Shown here in pieces: positions 8,694 to 17,267 of a DNA stretch of 64,000 nucleotides (position 1 is the first letter of the stretch; each line of letters starts with the position of its first letter). A model generated the notes under the pieces. It did no database searches and had not been told where the DNA came from. It saw only the letters and a program-made list of their open reading frames with translations. The stretch is taken from positions 20,143 to 84,142 of the forward strand of contig NZ_QFHO01000019.1 in assembly GCF_004920835.1 (NCBI RefSeq), read 5' to 3'. Source of the stretch: Stenotrophomonas maltophilia. GTDB lineage: Bacteria > Pseudomonadota > Gammaproteobacteria > Xanthomonadales > Xanthomonadaceae. The position numbers were made by a program, and so were the translations under genes.

Positions 8694-10157
8694 ATGCAAA
8701 CGTCCTACCCCCTGCGCCAGCAATGGCTCGGCAACATCCGTGGCGATCTGCTGTCCGGTATCGTCGTCGCCCTGGCCCTGATTCCCGAGGCGATCGCCTT
8801 TTCGCTCATCGCCGGCGTCGACCCCAAGGTCGGCCTGTATGCGGCGTTCTCCATTGCCGTCATCACTGCCATTGCTGGCGGCCGACCCGGCATGATCTCC
8901 GCCGCCACCGGTGCGATGGCGCTGGTGATGGTCGACCTGGTCAAGGACCATGGCCTGCAGTACCTGTTCGCCGCCAGCATCCTGGCCGGCCTGCTGCAGG
9001 TGTTGGCCGGTGTGTTCAAGCTCGGCTCGCTGATGCGCTTCGTCTCGCGCTCGGTCATCACCGGATTCGTCAACGCGCTGGCGATCCTGATCTTCCTGGC
9101 ACAGATGCCCGAGCTGATCGGACGCGGCCCTACGGTCTACGTGCTGTGCGCCGCCGCGCTGGCGATCATCTACCTGCTGCCACGCGTTACCCGCGCGGTG
9201 CCGTCGCCGCTGGTGGCCATTGTGGTGCTGACCGCCGTGGTGATCGGCTTCGGCGTGGACGTACGCAGCGTCGGCGACATGGGCCAGCTGCCCGACAGCC
9301 TGCCGCATTTCCTCATCCCCGATGTGCCGCTCACCTGGGAGACGCTGCGCATTCTGCTGCCGGTGTCGGCCACGCTGGCGGTGGTCGGACTGCTCGAATC
9401 GATGATGACCCTGCAGATCGTCGAGGACATCACCGAAACGCCCAGCGAGCGCAACCGCGAATGCGTCGGCCAGGGCGTGGCGAATACGGTCACCGGCTTC
9501 CTCGGTGGCATGGCCGGCTGCGCGATGATCGGCCAGTCGGTGATCAACGTGACCTCCGGTGGACGTGGCCGCCTGTCCTGCCTGGTGGCAGGCGTGTTCC
9601 TGCTGGTGCTGGTGGTGTACGGCAGCGACCTGGTGCGGCAGATCCCGATGGCCGCGCTGGTGGCGGTAATGATCATGGTCAGCATCGGCACCTTCAGCTG
9701 GCGCTCGCTGCGCGACCTGCGCACGCATCCGCGTAGTTCGTCAGCAGTGATGCTGCTGACCGTGGTGGTCACCGTTGCCACCCACGACCTGGCCAAGGGC
9801 GTGCTCAGCGGTGTGCTGCTGTCGGCAGTGCTCTTCGCGCGCAAGGTTGGCCGCATGCTGGATGTGCAGCGCAACGATGCCGGTGACATGCAGGTCTACC
9901 GCGTGCGTGGGCAGGTGTTCTTTGCCTCAGCGGGGCAGCTGGGTGCGGCGTTCGATTACCAGCACGTGGCGCCGCAGGTGCAGATTGATCTGCGCGATGC
10001 CCACCTGTGGGATCTGACTGCCGTGGCCGCGCTGGAGCGGGCGCAGGAAAAGCTGGCCGCGCACGGTGCGGAGGTGACAGTGGTGGGGCTCAATGCGGCC
10101 AGCCAGACCCTCGTCGAACAGGTGGGTGGCAAAGGCACTGCTGGCAGCGCGCATTGA
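8694..10157 (+). CDS. SulP family inorganic anion transporter with STAS domain
   Basis: An inner-membrane permease of 487 residues. The N-terminal signature [28 protein letters not shown] and VGLYAAFS are SulP hallmarks, followed by about ten more membrane segments. The C-terminal ~100 residues form a STAS domain ([21 protein letters not shown] and [18 protein letters not shown]). The family carries sulfate, bicarbonate or similar anions; which one cannot be decided here. ATG 8694 is chosen because GGAG lies nine bases upstream and the SulP homology begins at once; a longer reading from 8601 looks spurious. Confidence 0.92.
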   Translation: MQTSYPLRQQWLGNIRGDLLSGIVVALALIPEAIAFSLIAGVDPKVGLYAAFSIAVITAIAGGRPGMISAATGAMALVMVDLVKDHGLQYLFAASILAGLLQVLAGVFKLGSLMRFVSRSVITGFVNALAILIFLAQMPELIGRGPTVYVLCAAALAIIYLLPRVTRAVPSPLVAIVVLTAVVIGFGVDVRSVGDMGQLPDSLPHFLIPDVPLTWETLRILLPVSATLAVVGLLESMMTLQIVEDITETPSERNRECVGQGVANTVTGFLGGMAGCAMIGQSVINVTSGGRGRLSCLVAGVFLLVLVVYGSDLVRQIPMAALVAVMIMVSIGTFSWRSLRDLRTHPRSSSAVMLLTVVVTVATHDLAKGVLSGVLLSAVLFARKVGRMLDVQRNDAGDMQVYRVRGQVFFASAGQLGAAFDYQHVAPQVQIDLRDAHLWDLTAVAALERAQEKLAAHGAEVTVVGLNAASQTLVEQVGGKGTAGSAH

Positions 10158-10301
10158 CGCTGTCGGCTCTCGTGGAGCAACTGCAACGCCATGGCTGCTG
10201 TTGGGGTTGCTGCATCTTCAGCCTGTGAACCCCACATCGGGTGGAAGAATCGCCGTGATCGTGATTCGTTGTGATCCTCACGACGGAATACTTCTGCCGG
10301 A

Positions 10302-10952
10302 ATGGATTCGCTCTTCAACAACGCCACCACGCTGCTGACCTTTCTGCTGCCGGGCTTTCTGGCAGCCTGGGTGTTCTACGGGCTGACTTCACACCCCAAG
10401 CCACCGCAGTTCGAAAGGACCGTGGAAGCGCTGGTGTTCACCTTCGTAGTCCAGGCGCTGGTCAAGTTCACCGAACTGATGCTCCTGCTGGCTGGTCGCT
10501 GCTTTGTGCTGGGCACCTGGACCGAGTCCAGCAGCCTGCTCTGGGGTTTTGTCCTCGCTGGACTGCTGGGGGCAGGATTGGCCCTCGCTGCGAACAAGGA
10601 CTTTTTCCACGCGGGGCTCCGCCGCGCAGGCTTCACCACGCGTACGTCCCACCCGAGCGAGTGGTACTGCGTGCTGGGTACGCGTCCTGCCTTCGTGGTG
10701 CTGCAACTGAAGGATGGCCGTCGATTGACCGGCTACCCCAAGGAGTGGCCGATCAGCCCCGCTGCGGGACAGTTCTACATGCAGATGCCGGCCTGGCTGG
10801 TGGATGCGGATCCACCCGATGAAGGTGCCGATCCAGCAGCGCATCTCGTGGGCAGCCCCGCCGTGGTCGAGCTTCCGCAGCTCGATGGCATACTGATTCA
10901 CGCAGTGGATGTGCAGTGGGTCGAGATTCTCCAGGAGACAGACAATGGCTAA
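10302..10952 (+). CDS. DUF6338-like membrane protein
   Basis: A 216-residue protein with two to three hydrophobic segments near the N-terminus (LLTFLLPGFLAAWVFYGL; VFTFVVQALVKFTELMLLLAG; LLWGFVLAGLLGAGLAL) and a soluble C-terminal half (TRPAFVVLQLKDGRRLTGY, then WVEILQET). The architecture resembles the DUF6338 family of unknown function; that assignment is by eye. The C-terminal block looks like a small beta domain facing the cytoplasm. Its stop overlaps the start of a 55-codon ORF that has its own ribosome site. Confidence 0.75.
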   Translation: MDSLFNNATTLLTFLLPGFLAAWVFYGLTSHPKPPQFERTVEALVFTFVVQALVKFTELMLLLAGRCFVLGTWTESSSLLWGFVLAGLLGAGLALAANKDFFHAGLRRAGFTTRTSHPSEWYCVLGTRPAFVVLQLKDGRRLTGYPKEWPISPAAGQFYMQMPAWLVDADPPDEGADPAAHLVGSPAVVELPQLDGILIHAVDVQWVEILQETDNG

Positions 10953-11112
10953 GTTGAGGAAGGGTTCCAACCCACCACTGGACCAGCTGGTCGTATCCAT
11001 GGAGAACGCGAACCCCAAGCTCCCCGAGGGCAGGAAGCGTCCGCCGCCGCCGCCCGGCCCGCCCCGGCCGCCAGCCGGAACCGCGCCCAACCGGCGCTCG
11101 CAACGCGGCTGA
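10945..11112 (+). CDS. Proline-rich 55-residue microprotein
   Basis: A small frame starting ATG at 10945, eight bases before the end of the preceding gene, with AGGAG centred about eight bases upstream. The product begins MAKLRKGSNPPLDQLVVSMENA and ends in a very basic, proline-rich tail (RKRPPPPPGPPRPPAG). I know no function. Translational coupling to the DUF6338-like gene suggests they act together. It could still be a chance frame in GC-rich DNA, though the ribosome site and overlap argue against that. Confidence 0.6.
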   Translation: MAKLRKGSNPPLDQLVVSMENANPKLPEGRKRPPPPPGPPRPPAGTAPNRRSQRG

Positions 11113-11185
11113 CCGCGCGCATTCAGCCACGCGGTGTAAACTATTGATCTCACTGGCAATGCCAGTCTCCACGATCAACGCTCCG

Positions 11186-12190
11186 ATGACGTCCGCCACC
11201 GCCCGTTACGCCGATTCCCTGCGCCTGTCCGTCGCCCCGATGATGGACTGGACGGATCGCCATTGCCGCGTGTTCCACCGCGTGCTGGCACCGGGCGTAC
11301 GCCTGTACACGGAAATGGTGCACGCCAACGCGGTCATCCACGGCGATCGCGAGCGCCTGCTCGGCTTCGACCGCAGCGAACAGCCGCTGGCCCTGCAATT
11401 GGGCGGCAGTGATCCGGCGCTGCTGGCGCAGGCCGCGCGTATCGCCGCCGAGTCGGGCTACGACGAGGTCAACCTCAACTGCGGCTGCCCGTCTGATCGC
11501 GTGCAGGCCGGCCGTTTCGGTGCCTGCCTGATGCGCGAGCCGGTACTGGTGGCCGAATGCGTGGCGGCCATGGTCGATGCGGTTGATATCCCGGTGACGG
11601 TGAAGTGCCGCCTGGGCGTGGACGAGGACAACGACTACGACGTGTTCGCCGCCTTCGTCGACCGCCAGGTTGCCGCCGGTGCGGCGATGGTGGTGGTGCA
11701 TGCGCGCAACGCGTGGCTGAAGGGCCTGTCGCCGAAGGAGAACCGCGAGGTTCCGCCGCTGAAGTACGACTGGGCCTACCGCCTGAAGCAGGAGCGCCCG
11801 GCACTGCCGGTGGTGATCAACGGCGGCCTGGCCAGCCTCGAGGCGGTGCAGGCGCAGGCCGCGCACGTCGATGGCGTGATGCTGGGCCGCGCGGCCTATC
11901 ACGATCCCTATCTGCTGCATCAGCTGGAGGCGCTGCATACCGGCGCCCCGCTGCAGGCCCGTGCCGACCTGCTGCGCGCGCTGCGGCCCTACGTGGAAGC
12001 GCGACTGGGCGAAGGCCTGGCGCTGAAGCACATCACCCGCCACGTACTTGGCCTGTTCCATGGCCAGCCCGGTGGCCGCGCGTTCCGCCAGGTGCTGAGT
12101 GAGGGCGCACACCGCCCGGGCGCCGATTGGCGGCTGATCGAGCAGGCGCTGGCGGTCACCGAACGTGCATCTGATCGCGCCGTAGCGTGA
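11186..12190 (+). CDS. dusA: tRNA-dihydrouridine(20/20a) synthase
   Basis: An FMN-dependent enzyme that reduces uridine 20/20a in the tRNA D-loop using NADPH. The N-terminal SVAPMMDWTDRHCRVFHR is the DusA signature; LALQLGGSDP, NLNCGCPSDRVQAGRFGACLM (with the proton-donor cysteine) and VVHARNAWLKGLSPKENREVPPL follow in the usual order. The 334 residues from ATG 11186 fit the family. In-frame starts at 11144 (TTG) and 11159 (ATG) exist and none has a strong ribosome site, so the N-terminus is uncertain by up to 14 residues. Confidence 0.93.
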   Translation: MTSATARYADSLRLSVAPMMDWTDRHCRVFHRVLAPGVRLYTEMVHANAVIHGDRERLLGFDRSEQPLALQLGGSDPALLAQAARIAAESGYDEVNLNCGCPSDRVQAGRFGACLMREPVLVAECVAAMVDAVDIPVTVKCRLGVDEDNDYDVFAAFVDRQVAAGAAMVVVHARNAWLKGLSPKENREVPPLKYDWAYRLKQERPALPVVINGGLASLEAVQAQAAHVDGVMLGRAAYHDPYLLHQLEALHTGAPLQARADLLRALRPYVEARLGEGLALKHITRHVLGLFHGQPGGRAFRQVLSEGAHRPGADWRLIEQALAVTERASDRAVA

Positions 12191-12308
12191 CCGCAATCAC
12201 ATTCCTGACTTGACAAGGGGCGGCGATTCGTTCCGAATGTTCACTTAGCTGAACGACTTGGAGTTGAAGCCGGAAAAGTTCAGACCGGATTCACTGCGCC
12301 AAACCAAG

Positions 12309-12330
12309 AATTTGCAAAAGATTTGTAAAG
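12309..12330 (+). promoter_or_regulatory. Candidate PhoP-type direct-repeat operator
   Basis: TTTGCAAA (12311-12318) and TTTGTAAA (12322-12329) repeat with an 11-base period, one helical turn, as expected for an OmpR/PhoB-class dimer site. It lies about 75 bases before the first gene of the phoP-phoQ cluster. Autoregulation is an inference. Confidence 0.4.
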
Positions 12331-12402
12331 CGCCGGGTCCCGAACCGGCACCCGGATTTACGACTTTTGAACGAATCGCCGTGCTCGGCTAGGATCGCAC
12401 TG

Positions 12403-12777
12403 ATGTCTTCCGCTCCCTTCCATCGCCGCATTGCCCTGGCCACCTGCGTGGTGCTGGCGGCTGCGCCGCTGTCTTCGGCGCTGGCGCAACAGCCGCCGCG
12501 CGGCGACCAGGGGCGGGCGGAGATGATGGAGCGGGGCGAGCGCGGTGGCCGTGGCGACGAGCGTTCGTTGTCCGATGCCGTGCGCCGCGTGCAGCGCACC
12601 ACCGGCGGGCACATCCTCGGCGCCGAGCGCGTGCCGTTCGATGGTCGTGATATCAACCGGGTGAAGTACATGGACGATCGGGGCCGGGTCCGCTACATGG
12701 ACGACCCCGCGCCGTCGCGTTCACAGCCGCGCACGCCGCGGTCGGATATGTCATCACTACGCGGCGATAACCCCTGA
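12403..12777 (+). CDS. Small secreted PepSY-like protein upstream of phoPQ
   Basis: A 124-residue protein starting MSSAPFHRR with a signal peptide (IALATCVVLAAAPLSSALAQQ; probable cleavage after ALA). The mature part is charged and Gly/Arg-rich, then ends in LSDAVRRVQRTTGGHILGAE and INRVKYMDDRGRVRYMDDP, which resembles the C-terminal half of PepSY-type repeats. It sits 73 bases before phoP in the same orientation, so co-transcription with the two-component genes is likely. A role as periplasmic sensor partner or target is speculative. Confidence 0.75.
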   Translation: MSSAPFHRRIALATCVVLAAAPLSSALAQQPPRGDQGRAEMMERGERGGRGDERSLSDAVRRVQRTTGGHILGAERVPFDGRDINRVKYMDDRGRVRYMDDPAPSRSQPRTPRSDMSSLRGDNP

Positions 12778-12850
12778 ACAGGGATAGTCGTCGCTATCAA
12801 CCCGTACCCCACAGGCCTCCGGGCCACACCCAGGACACTAGGGAGAGTTC

Positions 12851-13534
12851 ATGCGTATCCTTCTGGTCGAAGACGAAGCCCCGCTGCGTGAGACCCTGGC
12901 AGCCCGGCTCAAGCGCGAAGGCTTTGCCGTCGATGCTGCGCAGGACGGCGAGGAAGGCCTCTACATGGGGCGCGAAGTCCCGTTCGATGTCGGCATCATC
13001 GACCTCGGCCTGCCCAAGATGTCGGGCATGGAGCTGATCAAGGCCCTGCGTGACGAAGGCAAGAAGTTCCCAGTGCTGATCCTGACCGCGCGTTCGAGCT
13101 GGCAGGACAAGGTCGAGGGCCTGAAGCAGGGCGCTGATGATTACCTGGTCAAGCCGTTCCACGTCGAAGAACTGCTGGCACGCGTCAACGCGCTGCTGCG
13201 CCGCGCCGCCGGCTGGAGCAAGCCGACCCTGGAATGCGGCCCGGTTGCCCTGGACCTGGCTGCCCAGACCGTCAGCGTGGCTGGCAGCAATGTCGACCTC
13301 ACCAGCTACGAGTACAAGGTGCTGGAGTACCTGATGATGCACGCCGGTGAACTGGTCTCCAAGGCCGACCTCACCGAGCACATCTACCAGCAGGACTTCG
13401 ACCGCGACTCGAACGTGCTGGAGGTCTTCATCGGCCGTCTGCGCAAGAAGCTGGACCCGGATGGCGAGCTGAAGCCGATCGAGACCGTGCGCGGTCGCGG
13501 CTACCGTTTCGCGATTCCGCGCAACGAGGGCTGA
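12851..13534 (+). CDS. phoP: PhoP-type response regulator (OmpR family)
   Basis: A 227-residue regulator with a receiver domain (acidic pair in LLVEDEA, phospho-acceptor Asp51 in IIDLGLPKMSG, Lys in LVKPFHVEELLAR) and an OmpR-class winged helix (LTSYEYKVLEYLMMHAGELVSKADLTEHIY, VLEVFIGRLRKKL, RGRGYRF). Gene order with the downstream kinase and the sequence style fit PhoP of xanthomonads, which controls envelope and Mg2+/antimicrobial-peptide responses. GGGAGAG precedes the ATG. The exact signal is not visible. Confidence 0.92.
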   Translation: MRILLVEDEAPLRETLAARLKREGFAVDAAQDGEEGLYMGREVPFDVGIIDLGLPKMSGMELIKALRDEGKKFPVLILTARSSWQDKVEGLKQGADDYLVKPFHVEELLARVNALLRRAAGWSKPTLECGPVALDLAAQTVSVAGSNVDLTSYEYKVLEYLMMHAGELVSKADLTEHIYQQDFDRDSNVLEVFIGRLRKKLDPDGELKPIETVRGRGYRFAIPRNEG

Positions 13535-13559
13535 GCCGGCTCACCCTGGCGATAACACG

Positions 13560-14984
13560 ATGTCCGGCCGTCTGTGGTTCTTCCGACGCTGGCGGCCGCG
13601 CTCCCTGCAGGCGCGCCAGATGTTCGCCGCGTCCGTGGGTCTGGTCGCGTTCCTGGCGCTGGCCGGTTACGCGCTCGACGCCGCCTTCGCCGATACGGCG
13701 AAGGCGAACCTGCGTGAGCGTCTGAAGAACTACGCCACCGCCTATGCGGCCGGCATCGACTTCACCCGCGACCGCTCGCTGTACATCCGCGAGCAGCCGC
13801 CGGATTCGCGCTTCGATGTGCCGGGCAGCGGCCTGTACCTGCAGGTGGTGATGCCGCACGGCAAGGGCAATTCGATGTCTGCCGAAGGCCCGATGCTGCC
13901 CACCGTCGGCGGCGGCCTGCTGGCGCCGCGCCAGGAAGTGTTCGAAGGCCCGCTGCCGATGATCCAGATCGACGGCAGCCAGGGCTCGGTGTACCGCTAT
14001 GGCCTGGGCCTGGTGTGGGATGCCGACGCCGATCCCGCCACCGAATTCCCGTACACCATCTACGTGATGGAAGACTCGCGCGCGCTGGGTGCGCAGCTGC
14101 GGGTGTTCCGCAGCCGGGTGTGGTTCTACCTCGGCGGCATCGGCCTGATCCTGCTGCTGCTGCAGACCGTCATCCTGCAGTGGAGCCTGCGGCCCCTGCG
14201 TCGCGTGATCACCGAGCTGACCAAGGTGCAGCGTGGCGAGACCGCGCGCATGAGCGAGCGCCACCCGCGCGAGCTGGAGCCGCTGACTGACAGCATCAAC
14301 GCCTTCATTGAAAGCGAGCGCGAGAACCTGGAGCGCCAGCGCAACACCCTGGCCGATCTGGCGCACAGCCTGAAGACGCCGATCGCGGTGCTGCGCACGC
14401 AGATGGACAGCGGCGCGGGCGATGGCGCGCTGCGTGAGGAACTGGACGTGCAGCTGCAGCGCATGAACAACCTGGTCTCCTACCAGCTGGCACGTGCGGC
14501 GTCGTCGGGTCACAAGCTGTTCTCTGCGCCGCTGCCGATTGAATCCAACGCCGAGGAAATCGTGCGTGGCCTGGAGAAGGTCTATGCCTCGAAGGGCGTG
14601 CTGTGCGAATTCGATATCGACCCGGCCGCGCGCTTCCACGGCGAACCGGGCGACCTGCAGGAACTGCTGGGCAACCTGCTGGAGAATGCCTTCAAGTGGG
14701 CCAACCGCCGCGTGCTGCTGACCGCGCAGCCGCTGCCGGCACCGAACGCGCGCCGCGCCGGCCTGCTGCTGGCGGTGGACGACGATGGCCCGGGCATCGC
14801 CCCGGACGACATCGGCAAGGTGCTGCAGCGTGGTGTACGTGGTGACGAGCGCGTGCAAGGCCACGGCATCGGCCTGTCGATCGTGCAGGACCTGATCAAG
14901 GACTACCGCGGCGAGCTGACTGTGGGCCGTTCCAGTGAGTTGGGTGGCGCCCGGTTCGAGGTGCAGCTGCCGCCGGGGCCGTAA
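13560..14984 (+). CDS. phoQ: PhoQ-type sensor histidine kinase
   Basis: A 474-residue inner-membrane kinase. One membrane segment lies near residues 22-42 and another near 185-207 (WFYLGGIGLILLLLQTVIL), enclosing a periplasmic sensor of about 140 residues. A HAMP region follows, then the dimerisation box LADLAHSLKTPIAVLRTQ with the phospho-acceptor at about His269, and HATPase blocks LLENAFKWANRR, DDDGPGIAPDD and GHGIGLSIVQDLI. It starts 25 bases after phoP. The SLKTP variant of the H box is typical for PhoQ-like kinases. Confidence 0.92.
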   Translation: MSGRLWFFRRWRPRSLQARQMFAASVGLVAFLALAGYALDAAFADTAKANLRERLKNYATAYAAGIDFTRDRSLYIREQPPDSRFDVPGSGLYLQVVMPHGKGNSMSAEGPMLPTVGGGLLAPRQEVFEGPLPMIQIDGSQGSVYRYGLGLVWDADADPATEFPYTIYVMEDSRALGAQLRVFRSRVWFYLGGIGLILLLLQTVILQWSLRPLRRVITELTKVQRGETARMSERHPRELEPLTDSINAFIESERENLERQRNTLADLAHSLKTPIAVLRTQMDSGAGDGALREELDVQLQRMNNLVSYQLARAASSGHKLFSAPLPIESNAEEIVRGLEKVYASKGVLCEFDIDPAARFHGEPGDLQELLGNLLENAFKWANRRVLLTAQPLPAPNARRAGLLLAVDDDGPGIAPDDIGKVLQRGVRGDERVQGHGIGLSIVQDLIKDYRGELTVGRSSELGGARFEVQLPPGP

Positions 14985-15039
14985 GCCGCGCGCTCCCGCC
15001 CGCCGGGCATCGCCTGGCGCAACAACGCATGGTGTTCCG

Positions 15040-15115
15040 GTAGTGCCGGCCGCTGGCCGGCAACCTCATGATCTTCGATGGCAGTCCCAGGTTGCCGGCC
15101 AGCGGCCGGCACTAC
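15040..15115. repeat. SMAG (GTAG-headed REP) dimer
   Basis: A GTAGTGCCGGCCGCTGGCC unit at 15040-15064 and its inverse at 15091-15115 face each other across 26 bases. This matches the S. maltophilia GTAG repeats. It lies between the convergent phoQ and mtfA-like genes and directly abuts the latter's stop. Confidence 0.93.
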
Positions 15116-15903
15116 CGTTCTTCGAACGCCGGCGGCTCGCCATAGAACCGCCGCAGCTGCGCGGCCACCTCCGGCAACGCCTTATGCAGCAGATCCGGCG
15201 CGGAGAAGTGGTATTCGCTGGCCACCGCGAAGAACTCTTCCGGCGCCTCGGCCGCATACGGATCGATCAACGTTTCCTCGCCTGCGTCCACCTGCGCACA
15301 GAAGGCGTCGAAGGCACGCTGGAAAATGCCCGCCCACTCGCGCTGCCATTCGCGTGGCAGCGGTGGCGTACCGTCCATCGCGCCATCCAGCGCATCCAGC
15401 TTGTGCACCATTTCGTGCACGGCCACGCAGTAACCCTCGTGCGGTGCAGCCAGGTCGGCCTGCACGTCGGCCCAGGACAGGATCAACGGACCGCTGTCCC
15501 ACGATTCGCCAATCAGTTCGTCATCCCACTCGTGCAGCACGCCGGCCGCATCCATGTGGCTGCGGTGCACGCGGAATGCATCGGGGTAGACGATCAGCTG
15601 CGACCAGCCTTCCAGGCCCACTTCGCCGAACTCCAGCAGCGGCAGGCAGCACAGCGCCGCCAGCAGCACACCATCGCCGGCCTGCAATTGCAGGTCACCA
15701 ATCGGCGTGATGGTCTTCTCGTGCAGGAAGCGCGTGGTCAGCACGCGCAGGCGCGCACGGCGTTCGTCGTCCAGTCCGTGCAGCCAGGCCGCGCGGCGGC
15801 AGGCGTCATCCCAAAGCGCATCGTCAATCGGCCGCGGCGCAGGCCGCAGCCACTGCAGCAACGACTTGATCAGCGGAACATTCCCGGCAGGTAGCTGTGC
15901 CAC
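15112..15903 (-). CDS. mtfA: MtfA-like zinc-dependent peptidase (M90)
   Basis: A cytosolic zinc peptidase of 263 residues. The metal motif HEMVH is at about 163-167 (CVAVHEMVHKLDALDGAMDG), and an EEFFAVASE stretch near residue 226 fits the third ligand. Related MtfA in enterobacteria binds the glucose regulator Mlc; no such partner is visible here. The start used is GTG 15903, which overlaps the end of the upstream small gene by 34 bases; no in-frame ATG lies nearby, so the true start may differ slightly. The stop overlaps a SMAG repeat arm. Confidence 0.88.
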   Translation of the reverse strand: MAQLPAGNVPLIKSLLQWLRPAPRPIDDALWDDACRRAAWLHGLDDERRARLRVLTTRFLHEKTITPIGDLQLQAGDGVLLAALCCLPLLEFGEVGLEGWSQLIVYPDAFRVHRSHMDAAGVLHEWDDELIGESWDSGPLILSWADVQADLAAPHEGYCVAVHEMVHKLDALDGAMDGTPPLPREWQREWAGIFQRAFDAFCAQVDAGEETLIDPYAAEAPEEFFAVASEYHFSAPDLLHKALPEVAAQLRRFYGEPPAFEER

Positions 15904-16163
15904 TTCGGTGCGCGGATGCGCTGCAGCACGTCGTCGTCACTGCCACCGCCACCGGTGCTGGTGGCGCTGCTGGCGGCCGGGCGTACCGGTGCCGGCTTGG
16001 TGGTGGCTGCCGAGGCGGTTGCGGTCGGTGCGCGCTGCGAGGCGGCATCACCATTGGAGGACACGCAAGCGCCGCGGCTGTCGTCCAGCGCTGCTGTCGC
16101 AGACGCCGCGAAGGGCATCATCAGCAGGATCAGGCAATGGGCATAACGGCGCATTGACGACAT
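15870..16163 (-). CDS. Small putative exported protein, Ala/Thr/Ser-rich
   Basis: A 97-residue frame with a signal peptide (MRRYAHCLILLMMPFAASATA), a low-complexity middle rich in Ala, Thr and Pro, and a more conserved-looking C-terminus (DDDVLQRIRAPKWHSYLPGMFR). It overlaps the peptidase start by 34 bases. No clear ribosome site precedes ATG 16163 or 16154. Function unknown; the ordinary C-terminal end and the signal peptide are the reasons for calling it a gene. Confidence 0.6.
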   Translation of the reverse strand: MSSMRRYAHCLILLMMPFAASATAALDDSRGACVSSNGDAASQRAPTATASAATTKPAPVRPAASSATSTGGGGSDDDVLQRIRAPKWHSYLPGMFR

Positions 16164-16298
16164 CCACGTTAAGGGAGGGTGAGTTCCCGATTCTAGCCCG
16201 AACCCGACGCCCAGTTGGAAGCCCCCGCGGAACCCAGCGTGGCGGGCGTCGCTGGCGGCTTTCCCGCATAATTCCTTCCTGACTTCGTGGAAGCTGCC

Positions 16299-17267
16299 GT
16301 GGACGATCGCCAATTGCTGGCCAAACTCGCTGCCGGTCGCCTGTCCGGCGACGCCCTGGCCCGTGAGCTGGGTCAGACCCGGGCGGCCATTTGGAAGCGT
16401 ATTCAAGGACTTAGGGCCGCCGGTGTGGACATCGAGGGCCGTGCTGGCGAAGGCTATGGCCTGACCCGCCCGGTCGATCTGCTGGACCCGGACGCGATCC
16501 GCGCCGGCCTGCCTGCTGACGTCCAGGCCCTGCTGCACGACCTGCAGGTGGCTTGGACGGTGGACTCGACCAACGCCGAATTGCTGCGCTGCAGCGCGCC
16601 CCAGCGCGGGGTGAGTGTCCTGCTGGCCGAACGCCAGACCGGCGGCCGTGGCCGTCGCGGCCGCGCCTGGGCCTCGCCGCTGGCCGCGCATATCTACCTG
16701 TCGGTGCTGCGCCTGTACTCCGGTGGCCTTGGCCGCCTCGCCGGGCTGAGCCTGGTGGCGGGCATCGCCGTGGCCGAAGCGCTGCACGATCTGGGCTACA
16801 CCCAGGCGCAGCTGAAGTGGCCGAACGACCTGATCGTCGATGGCAAGCGCAAGCTGGTCGGCCTGCTCGCGGAGGGTGGTGGCGAATACGCCGGCCCGGC
16901 GCGCGCGGTGATCGGCGTCGGCATCAACACGCATATGCCGCCGTCGTTCGCCGAGCAGATCACCCAGCCGTGGGTGGACCTGGACACGCTGGCCGGCAAG
17001 CCGGTGGACCGCAACGTAGTGGTCGCCGCCGTGCTGACGCGCCTGCTGCCGGCGCTGGAAGAGTTCGATCGCGAAGGGCTGGCCCCGTTCCTGCCGCGCT
17101 ACGCCGCGTTTGACATGCTGGCCGGCCGCGAAGTACGCGTGGAACTGGACGGACAGTGGCAGCACGGTACCGCACTTGGCCTGGCTGACGACGGCGCGCT
17201 GCGCGTGCGCATCGATGGCCACGAGCGCCTGCTGCACGCCGGCGAAGTCAGCGTGAGGGCGGCATGA
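16299..17267 (+). CDS. birA: Biotin-[acetyl-CoA-carboxylase] ligase / biotin repressor
   Basis: Activates biotin with ATP and attaches it to the acetyl-CoA carboxylase carrier protein. The 322 residues include an N-terminal helix-turn-helix (LSGDALARELGQTRAAIWKRIQGL), so it may also act as the biotin-operon repressor. The ligase core has STNAELLR, RQTGGRGRRGRAWASP and LKWPNDLIVDGKRKLVGLLAE. GTG 16299 is preferred over GTG 16287 because GGAAG lies six bases upstream. The stop overlaps coaX by ATGA at 17264-17267. Confidence 0.94.
   Translation: MDDRQLLAKLAAGRLSGDALARELGQTRAAIWKRIQGLRAAGVDIEGRAGEGYGLTRPVDLLDPDAIRAGLPADVQALLHDLQVAWTVDSTNAELLRCSAPQRGVSVLLAERQTGGRGRRGRAWASPLAAHIYLSVLRLYSGGLGRLAGLSLVAGIAVAEALHDLGYTQAQLKWPNDLIVDGKRKLVGLLAEGGGEYAGPARAVIGVGINTHMPPSFAEQITQPWVDLDTLAGKPVDRNVVVAAVLTRLLPALEEFDREGLAPFLPRYAAFDMLAGREVRVELDGQWQHGTALGLADDGALRVRIDGHERLLHAGEVSVRAA

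Noticed and set aside
10090..10338. Short frames in the gap after the SulP gene
   Set aside because: They overlap the SulP 3' end or the DUF6338-like start and lack ribosome sites.
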